From NCBI RefSeq assembly GCF_000292525.1, contig NZ_AEYF01000045.1, positions 310,001 through 374,000 on the forward strand: 64,000 nucleotides of DNA, read 5' to 3'. Numbering within the stretch: the stretch's first letter is position 1; each line of letters opens with the position of its first letter. The notes under the pieces were generated by a model. It was given only the letters and a program-made list of their open reading frames with translations, had not been told where the DNA came from and ran no database searches. This DNA comes from Rhizobium sp. CCGE 510. GTDB lineage: Bacteria; Pseudomonadota; Alphaproteobacteria; Rhizobiales; Rhizobiaceae. Positions 8,719 to 16,861 of this stretch are shown piece by piece. Position numbers and translations under genes: made by a program.

Positions 8719-9456
8719 TCAATGCACGCCGATGTCGCTTTGCGTATCCGATTCCAACTGCAGGCAAGCTGCCCAAAGTAGCGTCTTGTGGAAGGATCCG
8801 TCCTGTAGAAGAGTGAGCCCCTCTCGTGCCTCATAGAGCAAGCCGAGCCAGCATAAGCGTTGGAAGACGCCATACTGAAGATCGGATTTCAACTCCCAAG
8901 CTTCTATGGTCATTTCGGTGTCCGACAGAGGCGCCAGGTCTGGATAGAGAACCTTCACAACTTCCATTGGCGTGCAACCTTCTCTGGCCTTGATATTGAG
9001 AAGATTGAGGAACATGCGCCACCAGCGTAAACGCGCTAGGACCTCCTCTTCCCGCTCGGTGGCGTGGACATACGAATAGAGATAATCCGTCGCGACCAGA
9101 TCGAAGAAGGCTTGCGGGTTCACCAAAAACTCCCGGCCGCGTCTGGTTGGCAGCAGCACATCCTTTTTCCGGCGAAGAAGCTTCAGATGATGGGTCATGT
9201 CGCGCACGACCCAAAGCGGCGGCATGTCGCTTTCATTGAGCACCTTGTTCATGCTGTAGAGGTCCTCGGCTGTGAATCCTGACCAGAGAAAGTGCACAGC
9301 GGCCCAATGCACGAACTTGCGGTTCATGGCGTCGGTCGCGGTCAATCCTATGCCACCCTCACCGTCAGCATAGGCAACGGACAGAAGCATGCCGCGAAGA
9401 AGTGGTGACAGCGCGGCGATGTCGACGTCACCTTGCAGGTTGATTTCCGGAAGCAT
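8719..9456 (-). CDS. Unrecognised passenger protein of the IS30-type element
   Basis: A protein of about 245 residues with no confidently recognised family. A central module reads LTATDAMNRKFVHW, then LWVVRDMTHHLKLLRRKKDVLLPTRRG. This resembles a helical repeat seen beside pRiA4b ORF-3-like domains, but the match is from memory and weak. No signal peptide, membrane helix or catalytic motif was seen; the protein is rich in leucine, tryptophan and charged residues, as in a soluble helical protein. An upstream TTG at 9489 would add 11 residues. It faces the transposase and lies inside the same inverted repeats, so it probably moves with the element. Confidence 0.6.
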   Translation of the reverse strand: MLPEINLQGDVDIAALSPLLRGMLLSVAYADGEGGIGLTATDAMNRKFVHWAAVHFLWSGFTAEDLYSMNKVLNESDMPPLWVVRDMTHHLKLLRRKKDVLLPTRRGREFLVNPQAFFDLVATDYLYSYVHATEREEEVLARLRWWRMFLNLLNIKAREGCTPMEVVKVLYPDLAPLSDTEMTIEAWELKSDLQYGVFQRLCWLGLLYEAREGLTLLQDGSFHKTLLWAACLQLESDTQSDIGVH

Positions 9457-9489
9457 CGTGCGGCTTTGATCCCCAACTGCGCCATGCAA

Positions 9490-9877
9490 GTCCCAGCGAG
9501 TATCGAGCGGTAAAAGAACAATTGCTACTGAGAAAGCTAAAGCCGAAGGGGTGCGTCATCACCCGCCCCCGCTCCGCCCTTTCAACCCGGCCCAGCCGGT
9601 CGGATCGGGGGCTGATCTCCCTGCCCTGTAGTAGCCTTTAAGCCCTTGTTGCATTTACATTAGAAGTCACAAACATACCAATTGTTGCAAGCTTGATCTT
9701 CTCCCGCTGGTTGTCATCCTTTCTTAATCGCTGCAAGTTTGCGATCGCAGCGACGGTCTGCGCACTTCCCTTACAGCGTGCAGTTTGTTGCTTGACTCAA
9801 AGTGAAGTAGAAAGTTTATTGGGCCTTTCGGGTCGCTGCCCGACATCCTTCCACGCTCATCCTCAGGGAGGCGAGCC
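9490..9877. other. Intergenic with right end of mobile element
   Basis: No gene is supported in these 388 bases. The right inverted repeat is at 9672-9688 and the inner motif at 9642-9653. The rest is the upstream region of the VCBS-type gene at 9878, with the AGGGAGG ribosome-binding site at 9866-9872. Confidence 0.6.
9672..9688. repeat. Right terminal inverted repeat
   Basis: Exact 17-bp reverse complement of 7539-7555. Confidence 0.7.
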
Positions 9878-10699
9878 ATGGCAAATCACAAACCAACCGT
9901 GCCCAGCGTGTCGATCCACGACTACGCCCCAACGGAAGCCGTCGAGGGCAACCTCCTCGAAAGCGCTTCGGACGCAGATGGCGATCTGCTTGAAGTTCAG
10001 TTCGTCAACGGCATGAGAATCCCCAACAAAGCCGGTGAGCCCGGATATCTTACGGTAGAGGGCGAGCACGGAACGCTGACGATTTGGAGCAACGGCAGCT
10101 ATGCTTACAACGTCAACGACCCGGCAAGCCTTGAACCTGGTGGCATATTTTCGGAGAGTTTTTCATTCAAGACCTCCGATGGAAAAGGCGGTACTGACGT
10201 CAGCAACCTCCACATCGCCGTCAACGCGCCGCCGCAAGGGATGTACTCCATCGATTTCGAAAACGCCCCCAGGGAATATCCCGGGCAGCCCGATATCGCC
10301 TCGGGCTATGCAGGCTTTAAGTTTGGCGACAAACTTGACGGCAATCTCTGGGCGGTCGCCGAGGCTGATGGTAACGAGTACGTCGTCAGCAATCCCTACA
10401 ATCCCTTTTTCAATCACGCTGACGGCAAGCTCTTCACGATAAAGGACGTCGACGTCGCGACCAATTTCGACCCTGGTTACGAAGGGGTCGATGCACTTGT
10501 GACCTTTGAGGGCTATATCGGCGGCAACAAGGTAAGTGAGATGGCTGTTACGGTCTATGGAGACACGATTGCCGATGGCCAGCATATCTCCTTGGAAGCC
10601 CTCGGAGCAGTCGACTTCGTCCGCTTCGATATTCATCCTGACGTAGAGCCCACAGGCTTTCCGCAACTCGCGTTTGACAACTTCACAGTTCTGGTCTGA
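9878..10699 (+). CDS. VCBS/cadherin-like domain protein
   Basis: A 273-residue acidic protein. Residues about 15-115 look like one VCBS/bacterial cadherin-like repeat: SASDADGDLLEV, YLTVEGEHGTLTIWSNGSYAYNVND and FSFKTSDGKGGTDVSNLHIAV. The second half (residues 120-273) is a beta-rich segment ending VEPTGFPQLAFDNFTVLV, similar to the C-terminal jelly-roll endings of exported sugar-binding or PEP-CTERM-type proteins. There is no N-terminal signal peptide, so if secreted it would use a type I system, but no such genes or RTX repeats are nearby. A strong AGGGAGG site precedes the ATG. Role unknown: adhesion or extracellular binding is a guess. Confidence 0.7.
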   Translation: MANHKPTVPSVSIHDYAPTEAVEGNLLESASDADGDLLEVQFVNGMRIPNKAGEPGYLTVEGEHGTLTIWSNGSYAYNVNDPASLEPGGIFSESFSFKTSDGKGGTDVSNLHIAVNAPPQGMYSIDFENAPREYPGQPDIASGYAGFKFGDKLDGNLWAVAEADGNEYVVSNPYNPFFNHADGKLFTIKDVDVATNFDPGYEGVDALVTFEGYIGGNKVSEMAVTVYGDTIADGQHISLEALGAVDFVRFDIHPDVEPTGFPQLAFDNFTVLV

Positions 10700-10784
10700 C
10701 CATTTAGACAGAGGCGGGCTTCGCGCGATCCGCTTCAACTGGCTTGTGCTTGGCAACAACCCACTTATCGTCGTCTGCTTCCCG

Positions 10785-12182
10785 TCAAATATGCAGGGCA
10801 TTCCCCAAAGCTTTCAGCGCCGCCTCCAGGACCGCTTCGCTGCGGGTCGGATGGGCGTGGATAGTGCCGGCGATGTCTTCCAGGCGCGCACCCATTTCGA
10901 TCGCCAGCGCAAAGGCCGCCGAGAGCTCCGAGACCCCTGCCCCCACCGCCTGCAGGCCGAGAACGAGATTGGTGTCGGCGCGGGCGACGACGCGCACGAA
11001 GCCTTCTTCAGACAGCATCGTCATCGCCCGTCCGTTGGCGCTGAACGGAAACTGGCCGGTGCGAATTTCATAACCTTGCGCCTGCGCCTCCGCCGGCGAA
11101 AGACCGGCGCTGACGATTTCCGGATCGGTAAAGCAGATGGCGGGAATGCAGCGCTTGTCCCATGCCCGCTTCTTGCCCGCAATGATTTCAGCCACCATCT
11201 CCCCTTGTGCCATGGCCCGATGGGCGAGCATCGGCTCGCCGGTCACGTCGCCGATCGCATAGATGCCGCGCATCGAGGTGCGGCAGCGATCGTCGATCCT
11301 GAGATACGGGCCGGCGCGATCGAGATCGAGCTCTTCGAGACCGGAGCCTGCCGTCCGCGGACGCCGGCCGACGGTGACGAGGACACGGTCGGCCGGCAAG
11401 GTCTCCCGGCGGCCATCGGAGGTTTCGATGATCAACGCCTCGCCATTATCGGCAAGGCCGATCGCCTTCGCACCCGTCAACACCCGGACACCCCCTTCGG
11501 TCAGCTTGCGCATGACGGGCCGCACCAGCTCGGCATCATAGAGTGGCAGCACCTGTGGCGTCGCCTCGACCACCGTCAGTTCCGATCCCAGCTTGGCAAA
11601 GGCGGTGCCAAGCTCCAGCCCGATGTAACCGCCGCCGACCACCACGAGCCTCTTCGGCAGCTCCGTCAGCGACAGCGCTTCCGTCGAGGAAATGACGCGA
11701 CCGCCGAACGGCAGGTTGGCAAGCTCCACCGGATCGGAACCGGTGGCGATCACCACGGTCTCGGCGCGGATGATCTGCTGGCCGGTCTCCGTCTCCACCT
11801 CCACCGTCTTGCCGTCGCGGAAGCGGGCTCGGCCGTGGACGATCTTGACCCGGGACTTCTGCAGCAAGCCCGAGACGCCGCCTGTGAGCCGGCCGACAAT
11901 GCCGTCCTTCCAGGCGATCGTCCTCAAAAGATCGATCGAGGCGCCTTCGACGCGGATGCCCATCGGGTTTTTTCCGGCGAGCATCCTTTGCGTCGCGTCG
12001 AATTCCTCGGCCGCATGAATTAACGCCTTGGAGGGAATGCAGCCGACCGTCAGGCAGGTGCCGCCCGGCTTGCCGGCCTCGACGATGACGGTATCGATGC
12101 CGAGCTGGCCGGCGCGGATGGCGCAGACGTAACCACCCGGACCGGCGCCGATGACGAGGAGCTTGCAGAGAATTTCTTTCAT
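10785..12182 (-). CDS. lpdA: Dihydrolipoyl dehydrogenase (E3 of branched-chain oxoacid dehydrogenase)
   Basis: A 465-residue flavoprotein that reoxidises dihydrolipoyl groups with NAD+. It shows the FAD loop GAGPGGYVCAIRAGQ, the redox disulfide GGTCLTVGCIPSK (about residues 41-53), the NAD loop VVGGGYIGLELG, the second FAD motif YAIGDVTGEPMLAHRA and the C-terminal catalytic HAHPTRSE. It is the last gene of the operon, three bases after the E2 gene, so it is the E3 dedicated to this complex rather than that of pyruvate dehydrogenase (inference from position). Confidence 0.95.
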   Translation of the reverse strand: MKEILCKLLVIGAGPGGYVCAIRAGQLGIDTVIVEAGKPGGTCLTVGCIPSKALIHAAEEFDATQRMLAGKNPMGIRVEGASIDLLRTIAWKDGIVGRLTGGVSGLLQKSRVKIVHGRARFRDGKTVEVETETGQQIIRAETVVIATGSDPVELANLPFGGRVISSTEALSLTELPKRLVVVGGGYIGLELGTAFAKLGSELTVVEATPQVLPLYDAELVRPVMRKLTEGGVRVLTGAKAIGLADNGEALIIETSDGRRETLPADRVLVTVGRRPRTAGSGLEELDLDRAGPYLRIDDRCRTSMRGIYAIGDVTGEPMLAHRAMAQGEMVAEIIAGKKRAWDKRCIPAICFTDPEIVSAGLSPAEAQAQGYEIRTGQFPFSANGRAMTMLSEEGFVRVVARADTNLVLGLQAVGAGVSELSAAFALAIEMGARLEDIAGTIHAHPTRSEAVLEAALKALGNALHI

Positions 12183-12185
12183 GGC

Positions 12186-13415
12186 TCAGCCTTCGATGAA
12201 AATGAGCGCCGGCGTTTCGAGCAGCGTGCGGATGCGCTGCACGAAGGTTGCCGCATCCCAGCCGTCGATGATGCGATGATCGAAGCTGGAGGAGAGGTTC
12301 ATCATCTTGCGCGGCACGAACTGCGCGCCGTCCCAGACGGGCCGGGTGGCGATCTTGTTGACGCCGATGATTGCCACCTCGGGATGATTGATCACCGGCG
12401 TCGAGACGATACCGCCAAGCGCTCCGAGCGAGCTGATGGTAATGGTCGAGCCCAAAAGCTCGTCACGCGTCGCGGTCCCCGAGCGCGCCGCTTCCGCCAG
12501 CCGGTTCATTTCCGCGGCGCAATCCCAGATACCGCGCGCTTCCGCATGCCGCACCACCGGCACGGTCAGACCGGCCGGCGTCTGCGTGGCGATGCCGATA
12601 TGCACGGCGCTATGACGCGTGATGATGCCGGCATCGTCGTCGAAAGTGGCGTTGACGTCGGGCTGCCCGGAAATGGCCTTGACCAGCGCCCGCATCAGGA
12701 AGGGCAGAACCGTCAGCTTCGGATGATCCGGCCTGCGGTCGCCGTTCATGGTGGCGCGCAACTCCTCGAGCGCGGTCATATCCACTTCCTCCACATAGGT
12801 GATGTGCGGGATGCGCGAGGTGGACAGCACCATTTTTTCGGCGATGCGGCGGCGCAGGCCGGTCAGCTTGATCTGCTCGGTCGCCGTCTTCCTGGCAGAA
12901 CCGTTCCTTGCCGCTGCAGGAGCGGTCCCTTGCGTCAGATATTGCTCGATATCCTCGCGCAGGATGCGACCGGCCGGCCCTGTCGCTTGCACCTGTCTGA
13001 GATCCACCCCCTTTTCCCTGGCAAACAGCCGCACGGAAGGAGCGGCGAGCGGCTTATCAACCGGCGCTGGCGCAGAGGCCGGCGCTGCTGGAGTGGGCTT
13101 TGCAATCTCGACCTTCGCCGTTTCGGCAGGTAGCGTCTGCGATATCCGCATTGGCTCTGCCTCGCCGACATCGCCCGCCGTCTTGATCCGCACCAGCGGC
13201 GCCTTGACCGCAATACGGTCTCCGACTTCGCCGGCGAGCCAGATGACCGTGCCGTTGACGGGAGAGGGAATTTCCACGGTCGCCTTGTCGGTCATGACGG
13301 CGGCGATCACCATATCCTCGCGGACGGGATCTCCGGTCTTCACGTGCCATTCGACAAGCTCGGCCTCGGCCACCCCTTCCCCGACATCCGGCATCTTGAT
13401 GATGAATTCGCCCAT
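12186..13415 (-). CDS. bkdB: Branched-chain 2-oxoacid dehydrogenase E2, lipoamide acyltransferase
   Basis: A 409-residue E2 core subunit that moves the branched acyl group from lipoate to CoA. Domain order: one lipoyl domain (lysine in MTDKATVEIPSP, about residue 44), a proline/alanine-rich linker, a peripheral subunit-binding domain (SVRLFAREKGVDLRQVQATG), a second linker and the acyltransferase domain, which ends with the catalytic SSFDHRIIDGWDAATF. A single lipoyl domain and length near 410 residues are typical of bacterial BkdB. The start is three bases after the E1-beta stop. Confidence 0.93.
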   Translation of the reverse strand: MGEFIIKMPDVGEGVAEAELVEWHVKTGDPVREDMVIAAVMTDKATVEIPSPVNGTVIWLAGEVGDRIAVKAPLVRIKTAGDVGEAEPMRISQTLPAETAKVEIAKPTPAAPASAPAPVDKPLAAPSVRLFAREKGVDLRQVQATGPAGRILREDIEQYLTQGTAPAAARNGSARKTATEQIKLTGLRRRIAEKMVLSTSRIPHITYVEEVDMTALEELRATMNGDRRPDHPKLTVLPFLMRALVKAISGQPDVNATFDDDAGIITRHSAVHIGIATQTPAGLTVPVVRHAEARGIWDCAAEMNRLAEAARSGTATRDELLGSTITISSLGALGGIVSTPVINHPEVAIIGVNKIATRPVWDGAQFVPRKMMNLSSSFDHRIIDGWDAATFVQRIRTLLETPALIFIEG

Positions 13416-13418
13416 GGC

Positions 13419-14432
13419 TCAGGCCTCCATGACTTCGGCAAGCGCCCGTCCGACACGGCCGGGGCCGGGAAAATAGTCCCACTCCTGCGCATGCGGATAG
13501 GGCGTGTCCCAACCGGCAACACGCACGACCGGCGCTTCGAGATGATAGAAGCAATGTTCCTGCACCAGTGCCGCGACCTCGGCGCCAAAACCTGAGGTCA
13601 GCGTTGCCTCATGCACGACGACACAACGGCCCGTCTTGGTGACCGATTTGACGATCGTGTCGAGATCGAGCGGCAGCAGGCTTCTGAGATCGATCACCTC
13701 GGCATCGATCCCGGCATCCTCGGCCGCAGCAAGCGCCACATGCACCATGGTGCCATAGGCAACCACGGTCACCGCCGACCCCGTGCGCCGCAGTTCGGCC
13801 TTGCCGATCGGGATGGTGTAATGGCCGTCGGGCACTTCTCCCAGTTCATGTTCCGACCACGGCGTTACCGGCCGCTCGTGATGGCCGTCGAAGGGGCCGT
13901 TATAGAGCCGTTTCGGCTCCAGGAACATGACGGGATCGGGATCCTCGATTGCCGCGATCAGCAGGCCCTTGGCGTCATAGGGATTGGAGGGAACGATCAC
14001 CTTCAGCCCGCAGACATGGGTAAACAGCGCTTCGGGACTCTGGCTGTGTGTCTGGCCGCCGAAGATGCCGCCGCCGGTCGGCATACGCACAACGATCGGG
14101 CAGGTGAAATCGCCGTTGGAACGGTAGCGGATGCGCGCCGCCTCCTGCGTCAGCTGATCATAGGCCGGATACATGTAATCGGCGAACTGGATTTCGACGC
14201 AGGGCTTCAGCCCATAGGCCGCCATGCCGATCGCCGTGCCGACGATGCCGGATTCGCTGATCGGCGTATCGAAGCAGCGAGTCCTGCCGTATTTTGCCTG
14301 CAGACCTTGCGTGCTGCGAAAGACGCCGCCGAAATAGCCGACATCCTCGCCGAACACCACGACATCGTCGTCGCGCGCCATCGAGACATCCATGGCGCTG
14401 CGCACCGCCTCGATCATCGTCATCCTGGCCAT
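13419..14432 (-). CDS. bkdA2: Branched-chain 2-oxoacid dehydrogenase E1 beta subunit
   Basis: A 337-residue transketolase-like beta subunit of the thiamine-diphosphate E1 enzyme. Recognisable parts are TMIEAVRSAMDVSMARD, VVVFGEDVGYFGGVFRST (the glutamate contacts the cofactor), CFDTPISESGIVGTAIGMA and the transketolase C-domain segment DAEVIDLRSLLPLD. The frame extends 37 codons upstream, but that overlaps the E1-alpha gene; the ATG at 14432, one base after the E1-alpha stop, gives the usual N-terminus. It acts in the cytoplasm with BkdA1. Confidence 0.94.
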   Translation of the reverse strand: MARMTMIEAVRSAMDVSMARDDDVVVFGEDVGYFGGVFRSTQGLQAKYGRTRCFDTPISESGIVGTAIGMAAYGLKPCVEIQFADYMYPAYDQLTQEAARIRYRSNGDFTCPIVVRMPTGGGIFGGQTHSQSPEALFTHVCGLKVIVPSNPYDAKGLLIAAIEDPDPVMFLEPKRLYNGPFDGHHERPVTPWSEHELGEVPDGHYTIPIGKAELRRTGSAVTVVAYGTMVHVALAAAEDAGIDAEVIDLRSLLPLDLDTIVKSVTKTGRCVVVHEATLTSGFGAEVAALVQEHCFYHLEAPVVRVAGWDTPYPHAQEWDYFPGPGRVGRALAEVMEA

Positions 14433-14433
14433 G

Positions 14434-15666
14434 TCAGTACCCCGCCTTCTGCCGCTGGCGGCGGATATGCGGCGGCATCTCGGCATAGACGCCCTCGAAA
14501 ATATCGCGCACCGAAGGCCTGCCGCCGGCATGCAGCGTGCCATGCGCTTCCGCCTGACGCTGCGCCTCGATCACCTCGTCGGCGATCTCGGCCTCCGCCT
14601 GCACATGCCGCTCCTCCGACCATGCACCCTTGACGATCAGATGTTTCTTCAGCCGCAGCACGGGATCGCCGAGCGGCCAGGCCTCCGATTCCGTCTTCGG
14701 CCGATAGGCGCTCGGATCGTCGGAGGTCGAATGCGCGCCGACGCGGTAGGTCACATATTCGATCAGCGTCGGGCCGAGATTGCGCCGCGCCCGCTCGGCC
14801 GCCCAGCGGGCGACGGCATGAACGGCGAGATAGTCGTTACCGTCGACCCGCAGCGCCGGAATGCCGAAGCCGAGGCCGCGGGCGGCGAAAGTGCCGGAGC
14901 CGCCGCGAGCAATGCCTTGAAAAGTGGAGATCGCCCATTGATTGTTGACGATGTTGAGGATGACAGGCGCCTTGTAGGTGGAGGCGAAAACGAGCGCCGA
15001 ATGGAAATCCGATTCCGCCGTAGAGCCGTCGCCGATCCAGGCGGCGGCAATGCGGCTGTCATTCTTGATCGCCGAGGCCATCGCCCATCCCACCGCCTGC
15101 ACATATTGGGTGGCGAGATTGCCGGAGATGGTGAAGAAGCCGTGTTCCTTGGAGGAATACATGATCGGCAACTGCCGGCCGCGTAAGGGATCACTCTCAT
15201 TCGAGTAGATCTGGTTCATCATCTCGACCATCGGATAGTCGTCGGCGATCAACAGGCCCGCCTGGCGATAGGTCGGGAAATTCATGTCCCCCTTCACAAG
15301 CGCCTTGCGGAACGCGCAGCTAACGGCTTCTTCGCCGAGATGCTGCATGTAGAAGGAGGTCTTGCCCTGGCGCTGCGCCATCAGCATGCGGGCGTCGAAG
15401 GCACGCAGCTTCATCATGTTGCGAAGCCCGGTCAGCAGTTCTTCATCGGAGAGCGAGCCTGCCCAGGGGCCGACCGCCTCGCCGTCCCGGTTCAGCACGC
15501 GGATGATCGAATAGGCGAGCTCGCGGATGTCTTCCGAAGCGACATCCACCTCCGGCCGCGGCACGGCACCGGCCTTGGCGATCTTGACGTTGGAAAAATC
15601 GGGCTGGCCGCCCGGACGGACCGCGGGTTCGGGGACGTGCAGGCTCAAACGAGCGGAATCCACCAT
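14434..15666 (-). CDS. bkdA1: Branched-chain 2-oxoacid dehydrogenase E1 alpha subunit
   Basis: A 410-residue alpha subunit that decarboxylates the 2-oxoacids of valine, leucine and isoleucine. The thiamine-diphosphate motif is clear: IGDGSTAESDFHSALVFA through NIVNNQWAIST (the GDG...NN pattern), with the phosphorylation-loop-like YRVGAHSTSDDPS further on. The N-terminal extension containing LSLHVPEPAVRPG is typical of BkdA1 rather than pyruvate dehydrogenase, which supports a branched-chain substrate. First of the four complex genes, following an acyl-CoA dehydrogenase gene in the same operon after a 63-base gap. Confidence 0.94.
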   Translation of the reverse strand: MVDSARLSLHVPEPAVRPGGQPDFSNVKIAKAGAVPRPEVDVASEDIRELAYSIIRVLNRDGEAVGPWAGSLSDEELLTGLRNMMKLRAFDARMLMAQRQGKTSFYMQHLGEEAVSCAFRKALVKGDMNFPTYRQAGLLIADDYPMVEMMNQIYSNESDPLRGRQLPIMYSSKEHGFFTISGNLATQYVQAVGWAMASAIKNDSRIAAAWIGDGSTAESDFHSALVFASTYKAPVILNIVNNQWAISTFQGIARGGSGTFAARGLGFGIPALRVDGNDYLAVHAVARWAAERARRNLGPTLIEYVTYRVGAHSTSDDPSAYRPKTESEAWPLGDPVLRLKKHLIVKGAWSEERHVQAEAEIADEVIEAQRQAEAHGTLHAGGRPSVRDIFEGVYAEMPPHIRRQRQKAGY

Positions 15667-15729
15667 ATGTTTTCTTTCCTCCCTTTGCCGACCGTGCGTC
15701 CCTCCCCGGAAGCAGGGCCGGATATATTC

Positions 15730-16857
15730 TTACAGATTGCGGGCGATCACCATCCGCTGCACGTCGCTCGTTCCCTCGTAGATCTGGCAGATGCGCACAT
15801 CGCGGTAGATGCGCTCGACCGGATAATCGGCCATGTAGCCATAACCGCCATGGATCTGGATCGCGTCGGAGCAGACACGTTCGGCCATCTCCGAGGCAAA
15901 GAGCTTCGCCATCGAGGCTTCCGACAGGCAGGGAAGCTCCGCCTCCCTGAGGGAAGCCGCGTGAAAGACGAGCTGGCGCGCCGCCTCGATCCGCACCGCC
16001 ATATCGGCAAGGCGGAAGGCAACGGCCTGATGCTCGAAAATCGGCTTGCCGAAGGCCGTGCGCTCGCGGGCGTAGTCGCGCGCCGCCTCGAAGGCCGCCC
16101 GCGCCATGCCGACAGCCTGCGCCGCAATACCGATCCGCCCGCCCTCGAGATTGGCGAGCGCGATACGATAGCCTTCGCCTTCGGCACCGAGCCTCAGCGC
16201 GGCCGGAATGCGCATGCCGCTAAAGGCGATCTGGCAGGTATCGGTCGAATGCAGTCCAAGCTTATCCTCGACGCGGATCACCTCGTAGCCTGGCGTATCC
16301 GTCGGCACGATGAAGGCGCTGATGCCCTTCTTGCCGGCATTGGGATCGGTGACGGCGAAGACGATGATGACATTGCCGTTCTTTCCCGAGGTAATGAATT
16401 GCTTGGCGCCGTCGAGCACGTAGTCGTCACCGTCGCGCCGCGCCCGGGTCTTCAGGTTCGAGGCATCGGAACCCGCCTGCGGTTCGGTGAGCGCAAAGCC
16501 GCCGATCCATTCGCCGCTTGCCAGTTTCGGCAGGAAGCGCTGCCGCTGCTCCTCGGTGCCGAATTTCAGGATCGGCACGCAGCCGACGGAGCTGTGCACG
16601 CTCATGATCGTCGAACACGGCCCGTCGCCGGCGGCAATCTCCTCCAGGGCGGCGGCATAGGCGACCACACCGGTATCCGAGCCGCCATAGGCCTCCGGCA
16701 CCAGCATGCCGAGCAGCCCGAGTTCACCCATCTCCTTCAGTTCCTCGCGCGGGAAGAGATGCTCCCGGTCGCGCCTCGCCGCCCCCGGCGCCAGCCGGTC
16801 GCGGGCAAAGTCGCGGGCGAGATCTGAGATTTGTTGCTGGAGTTCAGAAAGGATCAT
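15730..16857 (-). CDS. Acyl-CoA dehydrogenase, probably for branched short-chain acyl-CoA
   Basis: A 375-residue FAD enzyme. Family signs are GFALTEPQAGSDASNL (FAD/substrate loop), GKQ-type ending of the N-domain (VLDGAKQFITSGKNGN), RIGIAAQAVGMARAA, and the catalytic glutamate in QIYEGTSDVQRM near the C-terminus, the usual short/medium-chain position. The ATG at 16857 gives the conserved N-terminus; an upstream in-frame start would overlap the thiolase gene. In this operon it most likely oxidises 2-methylbutanoyl-CoA or isobutanoyl-CoA made by the neighbouring oxoacid dehydrogenase (inference). Confidence 0.9.
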   Translation of the reverse strand: MILSELQQQISDLARDFARDRLAPGAARRDREHLFPREELKEMGELGLLGMLVPEAYGGSDTGVVAYAAALEEIAAGDGPCSTIMSVHSSVGCVPILKFGTEEQRQRFLPKLASGEWIGGFALTEPQAGSDASNLKTRARRDGDDYVLDGAKQFITSGKNGNVIIVFAVTDPNAGKKGISAFIVPTDTPGYEVIRVEDKLGLHSTDTCQIAFSGMRIPAALRLGAEGEGYRIALANLEGGRIGIAAQAVGMARAAFEAARDYARERTAFGKPIFEHQAVAFRLADMAVRIEAARQLVFHAASLREAELPCLSEASMAKLFASEMAERVCSDAIQIHGGYGYMADYPVERIYRDVRICQIYEGTSDVQRMVIARNL

Positions 16858-16861
16858 CTGT

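Larger units (their letters stand above)
7539..9688. mobile_element. IS30-type mobile element with passenger gene
   Basis: A 2150-base unit bounded by a perfect 17-bp inverted repeat (7539-7555 and 9672-9688). It holds an IS30-family transposase and, on the opposite strand, an unrelated passenger gene. Inside the outer repeats a second, imperfect inverted motif occurs: TGCAACAAAGGC at 7580-7591 and its complement at 9642-9653. No clear target-site duplication is visible, as flanks TTAC and AAGC differ. The element could instead be a shorter IS30 element next to unrelated DNA, but the matching ends favour one unit. Confidence 0.6.

Noticed and set aside
10674..12023. 449-codon plus-strand frame opposite lpdA
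   Set aside because: Low-complexity His/Arg-rich translation typical of antisense frames in GC-rich genes.
15340..16827. 495-codon plus-strand frame opposite the acyl-CoA dehydrogenase
   Set aside because: Shadow frame; it spans two real genes and their gap and has no family features.
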